From Bacillus safensis FO-36b (GTDB lineage Bacteria > Bacillota > Bacilli > Bacillales > Bacillaceae): DNA of 64,000 nucleotides. The translations under genes were made by a program, and so were the position numbers. Position 1 is the stretch's first letter; the number at the start of each line of letters is the position of its first letter. Below are positions 53,131 through 62,340 of the stretch, piece after piece. The stretch spans positions 36,640 to 100,639 of the forward strand of contig NZ_ASJD01000010.1 of assembly GCF_000691165.1 (NCBI RefSeq), given 5' to 3'. The notes beneath the pieces are model-generated. The model was not told where the DNA came from and searched no databases. It saw only the letters and a list, made by a program, of their open reading frames with translations.

Positions 53131-53304
53131 TTACTTCGAACGCTGTTTACGGACGTTGTTCTGAAGTACGATGTCGTGCTGCGTTTGCTGCGTTTCTCCA
53201 TTGACCTGAGAGGCAGAATGCTTTGCATTTGCCCATGGTTGAGGGTAAGCGGTTGTCCTTAATTGAACAAAGTCTGCCATATACGATTTCCCATTTGAAC
53301 TCAT
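53131..53304 (-). CDS. YpzG-family small protein
   Basis: 57-residue hydrophilic protein. The core PQPWANAKHSASQVNGETQQ fits the YpzG family of Bacillus sporulation-associated peptides. ATG start eight nt after AAAGGGAGTG. Twenty-five nt downstream of sspK on the same strand, so the two are probably coexpressed in sporulation. Molecular role unknown. Confidence 0.75.
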   Translation of the reverse strand: MSSNGKSYMADFVQLRTTAYPQPWANAKHSASQVNGETQQTQHDIVLQNNVRKQRSK

Positions 53305-53329
53305 ATCTCAAGCACTCCCTTTGGAAAAA

Positions 53330-53479
53330 TTAGCGTTTCCCTGATGCCCTCATACGTTCCTGTGGACGTGTATTTGTTTCACCATTCGGCCGTTTAGACG
53401 CATAAGCATCTGTAGCGCCTGGTTCGCCTTCAAACTTGTGATTTACCTGATTTGGAAAGCCTTTTGCTTTATTACGCAT
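53330..53479 (-). CDS. sspK: Small acid-soluble spore protein SspK
   Basis: 49-residue minor small acid-soluble spore protein, matching B. subtilis SspK nearly throughout: [32 protein letters not shown]. Expressed in the forespore under sigma G by homology. ATG start after GGAGGG. Located between yfhH and yfhJ as in B. subtilis. Confidence 0.93.
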   Translation of the reverse strand: MRNKAKGFPNQVNHKFEGEPGATDAYASKRPNGETNTRPQERMRASGKR

Positions 53480-53595
53480 ACCGATTCCCTCCAAACAATA
53501 CAAATCATTTGCGTCTTTTGAAGACGTAAGGGTAGTATATGAAAAAAGAAGTTTTTTTAAAAAGGCACTTTCTGCTAGATGAAGGAGGAACAGGC

Positions 53596-53868
53596 ATGGA
53601 ACAATACTTTGAGCGACTAACAGAACAACTTATGGAAAAAAACAATATGCTGACATATGACGAAGCACGTACATGGGTAGAGCTGCTTTGGAGTGATTTT
53701 GAAACGACCTATGCAAAGGCTGGCCGTAAGTATAAAGGACAGGAAACAACAGAACGAATTGTCCAAGAGTGGATCGAGAGCTACGGAGCGCAGCTGCATT
53801 TATTTCAAAATAAACAATCAAAGGCAAACGAGCATCTGCAACAAAACAATCGAGGGCTGCTTCACTAA
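53596..53868 (+). CDS. yfhJ: WVELL-domain protein YfhJ
   Basis: 90-residue protein with the defining [20 protein letters not shown] segment, so YfhJ/WVELL family. Start ATG 53596 after GAAGGAGG; 19 upstream codons are open but lack a ribosome site. The C-terminal 25 residues are Asn/Gln/Lys-rich and longer than the core family. Cytosolic, function unknown. In B. subtilis, yfhK-yfhL-yfhM lie between yfhJ and csbB; they are absent here. Confidence 0.87.
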   Translation: MEQYFERLTEQLMEKNNMLTYDEARTWVELLWSDFETTYAKAGRKYKGQETTERIVQEWIESYGAQLHLFQNKQSKANEHLQQNNRGLLH

Positions 53869-53886
53869 AAAGGCTGCCCTTTCACT
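53849..53886 (+). terminator. Weak terminator of yfhJ
   Basis: AGGGC-T-GC / GC-T-GCCCT imperfect stem followed by TTTC. The rest of 53887-54168 shows no gene; a TATAAT at 54049-54054 probably belongs to the csbB promoter. Confidence 0.5.
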
Positions 53887-54168
53887 TCCATTCATCTTTT
53901 TCAATAAATAGGAAAATATATAAATGAACAAACAATTTTATGAAACAATACCCAGTCTGTGATCAAAATTACAGGCTTTTTACAATGATTAAACTTAAAA
54001 TTACATTAAATTCATCCTGCTGAAAATCAATGGAAATAAAACTCTGATATAATGAAACGATTAAAGAGACATGTAATTTATGGATAATAAAAAAGGGTTT
54101 CGTTTTCTGACAAAAAAGGAATAATGAACATATCAGACTATGTGAAAAAAGTGAAGAGAAGGTGCGAT

Positions 54169-55152
54169 ATGGAACGGGAACTGCTCTCTGTTATAATTCC
54201 TTCTTACAATGAAGGTGAAAACATCAGACGAATCTTTGAGGCACTCGAGGAAGAGTTTCGCGATTTTCATTATGACTTTGAAATCATCTTTGTGAATGAT
54301 GGAAGCAAAGACAACACGCTTCAATACATGAGAGAGCTCTCTCGAAAAAGTGCAAAGGTTAAATATATTTCCTTTTCGCGTAACTTTGGAAAGGAAGCCG
54401 CTATTTTGGCAGGTCTTGAACATGCAAAAGGAGCAGCTGCGATTATTATGGACGCCGATCTGCAGCACCCGACGTATTTAATTCAGGACTTTGTCAGGGG
54501 ATATGAAGAAGGCTATCATCAAGTCATTGCCAAACGGAATCGTAAAGGTGACAGCAAGCTGCGCTCTTACCTGTCATCCATGTACTATAAGGTGATGAAC
54601 AAGGTAGTAGAAGTGGACTTGCGTGATGGCGTCGGGGATTTCCGTTTAATTTCACGCCAAGCCATCGATGCATTGCTTCAGCTGAAAGAGGGGAATCGTT
54701 TTTCGAAAGGGCTTTTTTGCTGGATTGGGTTTGAAGAAAAGGTCATCTATTATGAAAATGTAGAAAGACAGCATGGTGATACAAAATGGTCACTGAAGAA
54801 ATTATTTAACTATGGCATAGATGGCGTCATTTCCTTTAACAACCGCCCGCTGCGAATTTGTTTTTATACTGGCATACTGATCTTATTTCTCTCATTGATT
54901 TACATCGTGGCCACCTTTATTCAAATCGTCAGAACGGGCATTATGGTGCCGGGTTATTTTACTTTAATATCGGCTGTGCTGTTCCTCGGAGGTGTCCAGC
55001 TTTTGAGTCTAGGTGTGATTGGAGAATATATTGGCCGTATCTATTATGAAACGAAAAAGAGGCCGCATTATTTAATCCAGGAATCAAATGTGATGGAACA
55101 AGAGACAAGCTCAAAGGAACAAGACCGAGTGTTAACACAGTTATTTAAATAA
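54169..55152 (+). CDS. csbB: Undecaprenyl-phosphate GlcNAc transferase CsbB
   Basis: 327-residue GT2 glycosyltransferase with two C-terminal membrane helices. It makes undecaprenyl-phosphate-GlcNAc from UDP-GlcNAc, the donor for lipoteichoic acid glycosylation. Motifs: VIIPSYNEGENIRR, FVNDGSKDN, MDADLQHP (DxD-like metal site) and VERQHGDTKWS. Start ATG 54169 after AAGGTGCGAT. The partner yfhO follows on the same strand. In B. subtilis csbB is sigma-B controlled; I could not find a convincing sigma-B promoter here. Confidence 0.92.
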   Translation: MERELLSVIIPSYNEGENIRRIFEALEEEFRDFHYDFEIIFVNDGSKDNTLQYMRELSRKSAKVKYISFSRNFGKEAAILAGLEHAKGAAAIIMDADLQHPTYLIQDFVRGYEEGYHQVIAKRNRKGDSKLRSYLSSMYYKVMNKVVEVDLRDGVGDFRLISRQAIDALLQLKEGNRFSKGLFCWIGFEEKVIYYENVERQHGDTKWSLKKLFNYGIDGVISFNNRPLRICFYTGILILFLSLIYIVATFIQIVRTGIMVPGYFTLISAVLFLGGVQLLSLGVIGEYIGRIYYETKKRPHYLIQESNVMEQETSSKEQDRVLTQLFK

Positions 55153-55239
55153 CGTGGAGTCAAATAACCGGCAAGCACGAATCGCTTGCTGGGTTGTTTT
55201 GTTTCAAAGAAAAGTGGATCTTTTGTGGAAAGGATTTAG

Positions 55240-57834
55240 ATGATGAAACGTAGATGGATAATGATAGGAATGTGCCTCATTCTCGCTTTATTAGGACACT
55301 CCTTTTTCTTATATGAATATACGCAAGGCCGGTATATGACAGGAGATGGAGACGGAATCTCACAAATGCTCCCATTTAAAAAGCTGCTTTACGATGAATA
55401 CGTCAAAGGGAACTTCTTTTATTCCTATCAATTCGGTCTAGGCGGCGGTACATATACGCAATTAGGTTATTATTTCACAACGTCGACTGTCTTTATGGTC
55501 ACAGTCGCTGTCGTCTGGCTGATGAATGCGCTTCATTTCATCCAGTCAACGGACATTCATTTCTGGGCAAATGCCGTCATTTGGCTGAGTGTGATCAAGC
55601 TGACGCTTATTCTTTTCATCGCTTACCGTGTGCTTCTTTCAATGGTTCAGCATAGGCTGAGCGCATTAACAGGAGCCGCAATTTACGGATTGTCTATTGT
55701 GTATTTTCGGCATCAAACATTTTGGGAGTTTTTCACCGACAGTATGATGTGGCTCCCGCTGCTTGTACTTGGGGTTGAACGGATTTTCAAAACAGGTAAG
55801 CCGGCTTGGTTTATTGCGGCGTGCAGCCTGATGCTTATCAACAATTTTTACTTTGCTTATATTCATTTTATCTTTTTAGCGATCTATCTTGTCTTCAGAT
55901 ATATCATCAAGCTTCGAAGTGAGGAGAACGGGTGGAAGGTGTTCTGGACGCTGGCGGTCTCTACGCTGTTATCCTTTGGAATCAGTGCCGCCTTTTTTGT
56001 CCCGTCTGTCTATGGCTTTCTTAATAATATAAGGCCGCCATATGATCAATCCATACCTTGGTTTGATCTGCATGATCATCTGCTGTTTACAAGCAGGGTG
56101 TATTTATTACCTGTGATTTTTCTCATTTGTATGTTCCTCGTTCCGCTTTATCGGAACAGGTGGTTTTTCATGTTTATATCGATCAGCGTTCTGCTCATTG
56201 TTTTTCACTACAGTCCAAAGATGGCGAGCGTGTTTAATGGTTTCTCAGCACCGCAGTACAGATTTGAGTACATTCTTGCCTTTACAGTTGGAGCGGTCGC
56301 AGCCATCACCATCAAGCATTTCTCGCAAATCGAGTGGAAGTGGAAAAAGCGTGCGGTATTAGGCGCTTGGATCGTGTTTCTTCTCGCAGTCATCTTATCA
56401 GAACGAGCAAAGGGAAATATGGATGTTGTTGTATTTACAGGCATAGGACTGCTTGTGATCAGCTTGTTTTTCCTTGTGACTCATGCGGAAAAACGCCAGC
56501 ACCTTCGTCTCTTTTCAGCTGTGCTCATCGTTGTCAGCTTACTGACAGCAGGCGTGTATCAGCAGGGCTACTTATCTGAAAGAAGCAATATTAAGAGCGT
56601 ATCAGATACGTATCTGAATAGTGAGGCTTATGCTGGACATGAGCAAATGAAGCTCATTCAGCAGATTCAAAGCCGCTCTTCAAAAGATCCGCTTGCCCGG
56701 ATTGACTGGATGAACGGCGTGCGCAACAACACCCCGTTATTTGAAGGCTTTCAAGGCATGAGTGCGTATTCAAGTATATTGAATCAGCATTTACTCAATT
56801 TCTACTGGAATGACCTGCAAATCGATATGGGACGGGAAAGTGTCAGCCGTTATGCAACAATGGGGGACAGGGCGAATTTATACAGCCTGACCTATGGAAA
56901 GTATTATATGAGAACGAGCGCGATGCCTTACTCACCGCCAGCTTATTTTAAGCCTATATTGGAAAGCGAGCATTATAAAGTGTATGAAAATACACGGCCG
57001 CTGCCATTTGCAAGAACAACAAGCACCGTTTATTCAGAAGAATCCTTAAAGGATGCCTCAGCACTTGATAGGGAGCATGCGATGCTGCAAGGTGTGGTTT
57101 TAGACAAAAAAGGAAACGCTGAAATTGAGCACGCGCCAGATCGAGTCAAGGATACAAATATTCATACGATACAAGCCATATACGAACATGGCGTGCTTGA
57201 TGTATACGGAGAAACAGGCGGCCTGAATATCACGCTGCCAGATGATATGGCCCGCGCTGGGGATGTGTATGTGAGCTTTTATGTGAAGCGGACAGACCGT
57301 AACGAAGGATTTCAGTTATCTGTTGATCACTACGTCACCTCACGAAAAAGCAATACATCCATCTACAAAACAGGTGTCAATGAAGTGACGATTCGAGTCC
57401 CTGCGGAAAAAATCCTTTCCATTCGAGTACCAAAAGGGACGTATGAACTCAATCAACTGAGGCTGTATCAAGAGCCTTACCGCATCCTAGAAAAGGCATA
57501 TGAAAAAGAAAAACAGGATCATGGCAGCCAGCAGGTAAAGCTCGAAAACAACCGCTTTACGATTTCATATGATAACAAACGTGGCAATGATTATATGGTT
57601 CTGCCAGTACCATATGAAAAAGGCTGGGAGCTCACGGTGAACGGAAAGCAGACCGATATTGAACAAGCCAATTACGCCTTTATCGGTTTTCCAATAGAAA
57701 AAGGCAAAAACGAGATTGTGTTAACCTACTATCCGCCTTATATCAGAATTCTCGCGTTGATTTCACTCGTCAGTTTGATTGGTGCGATCTTATATGCACG
57801 AAGAAAACACAAGAAACACCACTTTTCATCATAA
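55240..57834 (+). CDS. yfhO: YfhO membrane glycosyltransferase for lipoteichoic acid
   Basis: 864-residue GT-C type membrane protein, the usual YfhO size. N-terminal anchor followed by an extracytoplasmic loop with DGDGISQMLPFKK (acidic residues typical of GT-C active sites), about 11-12 helices to residue 440, a large extracellular domain (about 450-835, containing RIDWMNGVRNNTPLFEGFQG and a beta-rich C-terminal part) and a final helix. By homology it transfers GlcNAc from undecaprenyl phosphate, made by CsbB, to lipoteichoic acid outside the cell. Toxic build-up without YfhO is known for the pair. Confidence 0.92.
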   Translation: MMKRRWIMIGMCLILALLGHSFFLYEYTQGRYMTGDGDGISQMLPFKKLLYDEYVKGNFFYSYQFGLGGGTYTQLGYYFTTSTVFMVTVAVVWLMNALHFIQSTDIHFWANAVIWLSVIKLTLILFIAYRVLLSMVQHRLSALTGAAIYGLSIVYFRHQTFWEFFTDSMMWLPLLVLGVERIFKTGKPAWFIAACSLMLINNFYFAYIHFIFLAIYLVFRYIIKLRSEENGWKVFWTLAVSTLLSFGISAAFFVPSVYGFLNNIRPPYDQSIPWFDLHDHLLFTSRVYLLPVIFLICMFLVPLYRNRWFFMFISISVLLIVFHYSPKMASVFNGFSAPQYRFEYILAFTVGAVAAITIKHFSQIEWKWKKRAVLGAWIVFLLAVILSERAKGNMDVVVFTGIGLLVISLFFLVTHAEKRQHLRLFSAVLIVVSLLTAGVYQQGYLSERSNIKSVSDTYLNSEAYAGHEQMKLIQQIQSRSSKDPLARIDWMNGVRNNTPLFEGFQGMSAYSSILNQHLLNFYWNDLQIDMGRESVSRYATMGDRANLYSLTYGKYYMRTSAMPYSPPAYFKPILESEHYKVYENTRPLPFARTTSTVYSEESLKDASALDREHAMLQGVVLDKKGNAEIEHAPDRVKDTNIHTIQAIYEHGVLDVYGETGGLNITLPDDMARAGDVYVSFYVKRTDRNEGFQLSVDHYVTSRKSNTSIYKTGVNEVTIRVPAEKILSIRVPKGTYELNQLRLYQEPYRILEKAYEKEKQDHGSQQVKLENNRFTISYDNKRGNDYMVLPVPYEKGWELTVNGKQTDIEQANYAFIGFPIEKGKNEIVLTYYPPYIRILALISLVSLIGAILYARRKHKKHHFSS

Positions 57835-57849
57835 GTGGTGTTTTTTTAT
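57812..57849. terminator. Terminator of yfhO
   Basis: AAACACCACTT / AAGTGGTGTTTTTTT perfect stem, overlapping the C-terminal codons. Confidence 0.9.
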
Positions 57850-57857
57850 CTTTCATC

Positions 57858-58994
57858 TCATACATATGTTTCTTCTTCCCATTTAATATGGTATTCGTTC
57901 ATCTTTCGATCAATATCGTGTTGAATATTCATATGCTGAAATAACGCATTTAACTCTTCTGTCCTCGTTCTTCGATCCTGTTCATAATAATAGAACGCAT
58001 CTCGATAATCATGATCCCTCAGCATCTTTGCTATGACCATCGCATCTTCTAGACTATATGATGCTCCTTGACCAACAAAAGGATTAGCCGTATGTACAGC
58101 ATCACCTACAAGAACAACACGTCCTTTTGACCACACAGAGAGGTCCTTGATTTCATAAATACTTCTTGGGAAAAACATCTCTGTATGATCGATCATGTCA
58201 AAAAGGTGCTTCGGAATATTCCAGCCTTCCATTTGTTGATATAATAACTGTCGAATGGTTTCTTTGCTGGCTTTCTCAAAATGTTTTGCAGGTAATTTTT
58301 CAGGACGTTGCGAGAAAGCCTGCCATAAAATATTCAATTGATTTGTCGGATGCGCTTTTCCAAAAATGAATTGAAAGTGTTCATCATTGTAAAAATAACT
58401 CGTTGCCTCCTCTAAGACAAAATCCTTCACATAGGATACCCCTTGAAGTCCCCAAAAACCGCTATAGTCTAATTTAGCATTAAATGCAACCGCTTCTCTT
58501 GTTTTCGAAAAAGTCCCATCTGCTCCTATTACAATATCACCTGTTATCACAGTTTCATCTTCAAAAAGAACCTGAACGGAATGAGGCTGCTGTTTGATCG
58601 AGGTTAACTTTTTGTTGTATTTCACTTCGATTCCTTGTCGCTCAACTTCCTTTAAAAGGATGGTTATGATTTGTGCTCTCATGACGTTGATCAAAGGGGC
58701 ATGATGATATTTTTCGCTATGATTGTTAAAGATTGCTTCCACTTCATTTTCACTGTTTATTTGCTGGATCCTCTTTATCACTGCTGCATTTGCTATCACT
58801 TCATTTTTACACCCGATTTCATCCAAAATCTTTACCCCATTTGGAGACAGTAAAAAACCTGCGCCTGTTTCTAATTCTTCATCTGACCTGCTTTCATAAA
58901 TCGTACTTTCCATTCCAGCCTTTTTTAAAAATAAAGAAGTAGCCAATCCTGCTACACCACTGCCAATAATGATCACATTTTGAGATTTCATCAT
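57858..58994 (-). CDS. FAD-dependent monooxygenase
   Basis: 378-residue flavin hydroxylase of the PHBH/UbiH group. FAD ADP-binding VIIIGSGVAGLATSLFLKK at residue 6, DG motif VIGADGTFSKTRE near 155, and GD motif VVLVGDAVHTANPFVGQGA near 285. Start ATG five nt after AAGGAGG (a second ATG follows at once). The role may be oxidation of an aromatic compound or drug. A GACCGGTC-centred dyad upstream indicates control by a TetR-type repressor. No terminator of its own other than the shared one after yfhO. Confidence 0.84.
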   Translation of the reverse strand: MMKSQNVIIIGSGVAGLATSLFLKKAGMESTIYESRSDEELETGAGFLLSPNGVKILDEIGCKNEVIANAAVIKRIQQINSENEVEAIFNNHSEKYHHAPLINVMRAQIITILLKEVERQGIEVKYNKKLTSIKQQPHSVQVLFEDETVITGDIVIGADGTFSKTREAVAFNAKLDYSGFWGLQGVSYVKDFVLEEATSYFYNDEHFQFIFGKAHPTNQLNILWQAFSQRPEKLPAKHFEKASKETIRQLLYQQMEGWNIPKHLFDMIDHTEMFFPRSIYEIKDLSVWSKGRVVLVGDAVHTANPFVGQGASYSLEDAMVIAKMLRDHDYRDAFYYYEQDRRTRTEELNALFQHMNIQHDIDRKMNEYHIKWEEETYV

Positions 58995-59011
58995 TTTTCC
59001 TCCTTCCATAT

Positions 59012-59029
59012 AAACAGACCGGTCGGTTT
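59012..59029. promoter_or_regulatory. TetR-type operator before the monooxygenase
   Basis: AAACAGACC-GGTCGGTTT: 18-bp dyad with one mismatch pair, just upstream of the ribosome site. No TetR gene is adjacent. Confidence 0.65.
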
Positions 59030-59185
59030 ATTTTAGTACAAAAAATAGGCTTTTTCATGTAGGACAGCGTATGACAATTCCCCCTTTTCATTTGGTAATT
59101 AAAGTATATGATAATATGTTATAAATGATTTCGCAAGAATGAAACTAACCAATTTCTTTTGAAAACATGAAGGGGATAACAAAAT

Positions 59186-59653
59186 ATGAACAAAGACACC
59201 GTGATAAAACACTACGAACACACCCTTGAATGGGTACTGTCACTAGCGGATGTAACAGACGAAGAATGGCGCCGCACTATTGCTGATGGAAAGTGGAGTA
59301 TTGCTGAGATCATCGCACATTTCGTTCCATGGGATGAATTTATTTTACACGATCGCCTAAAGGAATTTTGGAACAATAAAGCGTTACCTCAGGCACCTGA
59401 TGTGCATGAAATGAATCAGCAGTCAGCCGAAAGAGCAAGAAAGGAAGAGAGAAGCGAGACGATTGGGCGATTTATTGCTGTTAGAACAAAATTGCTTCAA
59501 GAAATGAAGAAAATCGAAGCATCTCGCTGGACTACACCCTTTCTGATCGGTCAAACCGAGCTGACGTTATCAAGTTATTTTCAAGGTTTGATTAAGCATG
59601 ATCTCCATCATATGGAGCAGGTCAAACAAGCGCTCTCCACAAAAAGACGATAG
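59186..59653 (+). CDS. DinB-superfamily protein
   Basis: 155-residue four-helix-bundle protein of the DinB/YfiT superfamily (possible metal-dependent thiol transferase). Likely metal ligands: His in IIAHFVPWDEF near residue 45 and in KHDLHHMEQVK near 140. N-terminal HYEHTLEWVLSLADV and the WSIAEIIAHF motif fit. A single-gene unit convergent with yvrL. Ribosome site GAAGGGGATAAC. Confidence 0.75.
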   Translation: MNKDTVIKHYEHTLEWVLSLADVTDEEWRRTIADGKWSIAEIIAHFVPWDEFILHDRLKEFWNNKALPQAPDVHEMNQQSAERARKEERSETIGRFIAVRTKLLQEMKKIEASRWTTPFLIGQTELTLSSYFQGLIKHDLHHMEQVKQALSTKRR

Positions 59654-59657
59654 CGCC

Positions 59658-60080
59658 TCACGAAGCTTCCTTATCAAACGAAAACGTCGCATAATCAAAC
59701 AAAAAATGAAATAGCCAAAGACTAAGCGCAAATAGAATTTCTTCAGAAGTAGTCAGCAAAATGCCGTCAACCAATTCGTCTGATACATAGACAGCACCCC
59801 AAATAAACAAAAGGTGAAGTAAAACGGCATAGAAAACGATGGATCGTTTTTTGGACCGGCACTTACGAACAAACCGCATGAGCACGTGTTCCAGATGTTC
59901 AAAAGAGATACCAAGTACAACATAGATGCCCATAAACAGAAGCAGCGATAAAATCGAATGATAAAAAGCACCCGTCAAATGAAAGAACAGCACACAAAAC
60001 AACAAAAATATGTAACAGACAGCCGACGCCGCCATGAGCCATTTCAGCCCTTGCCATAAAGCGTGAACAGATTGCTGCAT
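59658..60080 (-). CDS. yvrL: YvrL-like membrane anti-sigma (SigO antagonist)
   Basis: 140-residue integral membrane protein with four helices (about 13-35, 40-60, 81-100, 113-130). Sequence alone does not prove identity, but size, topology and position directly downstream of oxdC, across from sigO-rsoA, match B. subtilis YvrL, the membrane anti-sigma that restrains SigO/RsoA. ATG start after AAAGGAGTG with an 11-nt spacer. Downstream of an unusual stem on the oxdC transcript. Confidence 0.7.
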   Translation of the reverse strand: MQQSVHALWQGLKWLMAASAVCYIFLLFCVLFFHLTGAFYHSILSLLLFMGIYVVLGISFEHLEHVLMRFVRKCRSKKRSIVFYAVLLHLLFIWGAVYVSDELVDGILLTTSEEILFALSLWLFHFLFDYATFSFDKEAS

Positions 60081-60110
60081 GGGTAAACAACACTCCTTTA
60101 CATGAAGATA

Positions 60111-60138
60111 CCTGCAAAAAGGACAGCCTTTTTGCAGG
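60111..60138 (-). terminator. Intercistronic hairpin between oxdC and yvrL
   Basis: Twelve-bp perfect stem CCTGCAAAAAGG / CCTTTTTGCAGG with a 4-nt loop. No U-run follows, so partial termination or mRNA protection is more likely than full termination. Confidence 0.55.
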
Positions 60139-60148
60139 AAGTCATACG

Positions 60149-61312
60149 TTAATCCTCTTTTTTAGGCGCAGCGATCACAGGGTGTTTTTCAGTATCAAGC
60201 AGTTTTAAGAAATCTTCGCCTTGATCTAAATGATCCAAAACAAGCTGTTTCGGTGTGACCGCAAGCCACTGATTGAGTGAAATGTCTGCATAATGATCGC
60301 TCTTAAAGATTTCTAAGAAATAAAGCGGTTCGTCTCCTGTATTTTCTACATAATGCCCCATCGCAAATGGCACATAGCCAACGTCTCCCGCCTGATAGTT
60401 GAAGGTTCTCGCATGTCCATCAGAAGCAAAGACCGTCATTCGTGCTTTTCCAGAAATAAAATATTGCCATTCATCCGTATTTGGATGCCAGTGCAGCTCT
60501 CGGATAGCACCTGGATCAACTTTCACAAGAGCGGATGCAATCGTTTTAGACGCTTTGAAATTGGTAGAGTCCGCAATCCACACTTGTCCGCCGCTTGACG
60601 TAATCGGCTCCTGTTTTAACAGCTCATATTTAAATGAATTCGGGACTTCCCCTTGCTCTGTTTTCACCTTGTCACATTCAAGGGAACCAGGAATTCCTTT
60701 TTGGAAAATATACTTTTCTTTCTCTGGCAGCTTGTCAAACTGCTCTTTTGTCATACCGAAGTTCTTAAGCACGACTTCCTCTGGCGTGTGGGCAAGCCAA
60801 TCAGTTACTTGGAACGTACTATTTTCTGAGAATGACCCATCATCAAATACAAGCAAGAATTCAGCTCCCGGTTCAAGTGCTTGGATAGAGTGCGGCAGGC
60901 CAGAAGGGAAGTACCACAAATCACCCTCAGTCACATCCTCTGTAAAATTGCGCCCCTCTGCATCAACCGATGTGATCCGGGCTTCCCCATAAATCATGTA
61001 CGCCCATTCCGCTTCCTTATGCCAGTGCAGCTCGCGAATCGCACCAGGCTTTAGCCGCATATTGACAGATGCAAGACTTTTAGAGATCGGCAGTTCGCGG
61101 ACTGTTACCTCGCGGGCGTAGCCGCCTTTTTCTAAACGGTTGTGTGTATCAGAAAAAGAATATTTCAGATTGGAGACCGTTCCATGATCGGTTTCTGGCG
61201 GCGTGAGCATATCTGGATTTTGTCTGTCCCGCTCGAGATTACGTGGAATTTTGACCGTTGCTCCTTTTTCTCCTCGAATCGGCTGTGGTACACCATTTTG
61301 CTTTTCACTCAT
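60149..61312 (-). CDS. oxdC: Oxalate decarboxylase (bicupin) OxdC
   Basis: 387-residue manganese bicupin converting oxalate to formate and CO2. Cupin 1 ligands: ELHWHKEAEW (His96, His98, Glu102) and His141 in GLPHSIQ; the active-site lid is SENST at 162-166, the decarboxylase form (Glu163). Cupin 2: ELHWHPNTDEW and the His in AMGHYVEN. Start ATG after AAAGGGG. No signal peptide. The cluster yvrJ-oxdC-yvrL with sigO-rsoA opposite is the acid-response oxdC locus of B. subtilis. C-terminus is Lys-rich (APKKED). Confidence 0.93.
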   Translation of the reverse strand: MSEKQNGVPQPIRGEKGATVKIPRNLERDRQNPDMLTPPETDHGTVSNLKYSFSDTHNRLEKGGYAREVTVRELPISKSLASVNMRLKPGAIRELHWHKEAEWAYMIYGEARITSVDAEGRNFTEDVTEGDLWYFPSGLPHSIQALEPGAEFLLVFDDGSFSENSTFQVTDWLAHTPEEVVLKNFGMTKEQFDKLPEKEKYIFQKGIPGSLECDKVKTEQGEVPNSFKYELLKQEPITSSGGQVWIADSTNFKASKTIASALVKVDPGAIRELHWHPNTDEWQYFISGKARMTVFASDGHARTFNYQAGDVGYVPFAMGHYVENTGDEPLYFLEIFKSDHYADISLNQWLAVTPKQLVLDHLDQGEDFLKLLDTEKHPVIAAPKKED

Positions 61313-61406
61313 GATAAAATCCCCTTTCAACATCGTATTGTGTGAGGTGACAAAAGGCCTTTCATTTCGCCCTCGTTTTCATAAGGTGAAACGAATCAAG
61401 CAGATG

Positions 61407-61571
61407 TCAATCTGATTCATCATTTTTTTGAGCAGCGACTAATCGTTGGATGAGCTTGCTTAATTCATCAAATTTTCGTTCAAAGCGTGTCAGCAAGTAC
61501 ACCGTCAAAATGGCAGGGAAGCCAGCCTGACCGAGCTGCTTCAGCCATTCCTCTGAAAAAAAGGTCTCCAT
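61407..61571 (-). CDS. yvrJ: YvrJ-family small protein
   Basis: 54-residue protein of the YvrJ family: a membrane-leaning helix (LGQAGFPAILTVYLLTRFE) followed by a charged helix (RKFDELSKLIQRLVAAQ), a layout shared with holin-like small peptides. ATG start after GGAGGTGAG. Directly upstream of oxdC on the same strand, 94 nt apart; in B. subtilis yvrJ is the first gene of the SigO-dependent oxdC operon. Function unknown. Confidence 0.85.
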   Translation of the reverse strand: METFFSEEWLKQLGQAGFPAILTVYLLTRFERKFDELSKLIQRLVAAQKNDESD

Positions 61572-61737
61572 TTGTCTCACCTCCCAGTGGATGCTCGTCT
61601 TCTATATAAGTGGTATGAAAGGAGAAAAAGGAAAGTAGAGGGGGATAAAATGAACCATTAGACCCGTTTCACGAAGTTTACTTTTTTTAACTTTTGTCCA
61701 CTTAATGCTAGTAGAGGGAACAAAGGGGAGGATGCAC

Positions 61738-62340
61738 ATGGATTATCGGCTGTTATTGAAAGCAAAATGGAAAGAGATCATTGATCACCCGCTCATTCAG
61801 CAGTTTTTAAGCAACCCGAAAAACGAGCAGCTGCTCCGGCAAGTCATGGAAGAGCCAAACGAGGAAAATGCCAAAAAACTAGATTCCGAGTTCAAACAGT
61901 TCTATTAGAAAATCCGCATCATCAAGTATATCTCCACAATGATCCGCATCTTTTCAGTCGACTTTGACAAACGAGTGAAAAAGAAGCAGCAGCGTTTTCC
62001 GCTCATACTCGATCATCCTGATACGCAAGAAGTGAAAGACCCTGTTCAAACAGATACGTATGAAGCCGTGCTCTTCAACCAGCAAGACCTAGGAGAGCAC
62101 CTGCAAGATCAAACATTGTACAAGGCCTACCATCAGCTGACAGACAAACAAAAAATGGTCTTAACACAAATTTATGTCGAAGGACAGACAATGAAGGAAA
62201 TAGCCGATCAGTTAGGCGAAACAAGACAAAACATCTCAAACATACACAAAAAAGCGCTCAACAAACTAAAAGAAGAAACAGGGGGAGATGTCCGTGCACG
62301 AAGACAAAATGACCAATGGAGAAATGGAAGAACTCATTGA
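61738..62340 (+). pseudogene. sigO: Sigma factor SigO (YvrI) gene interrupted by an in-frame TAG
   Basis: The reading frame from ATG 61738 (after GGGGAGG) encodes MDYRLLLKAKWKEIIDHPLI through FKQFY, meets TAG at 61906-61908 and, in the same frame without any shift, continues KIRIIKYISTMIRIFSVDFD and on to a region 4 helix-turn-helix (LTDKQKMVLTQIYVEG, EIADQLGETRQNISNIHKKA). The whole is 200 codons, close to SigO. SigO supplies -35 recognition and works with RsoA. The ATG at 61939 has no ribosome site, so unless the TAG is read through or the downstream part is made by reinitiation, SigO is lost. Confidence 0.75.

Noticed and set aside
54050..54168. Sigma-B promoter for csbB
   Set aside because: Expected from B. 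subtilis, but the best candidate GTTTCG-N15-GGAATA is too weak to report.
60399..60992. 197-codon ORF on the + strand opposite oxdC
   Set aside because: Lies wholly antisense to a clearly functional enzyme gene; Ser/Cys-rich, no ribosome site and no family resemblance.
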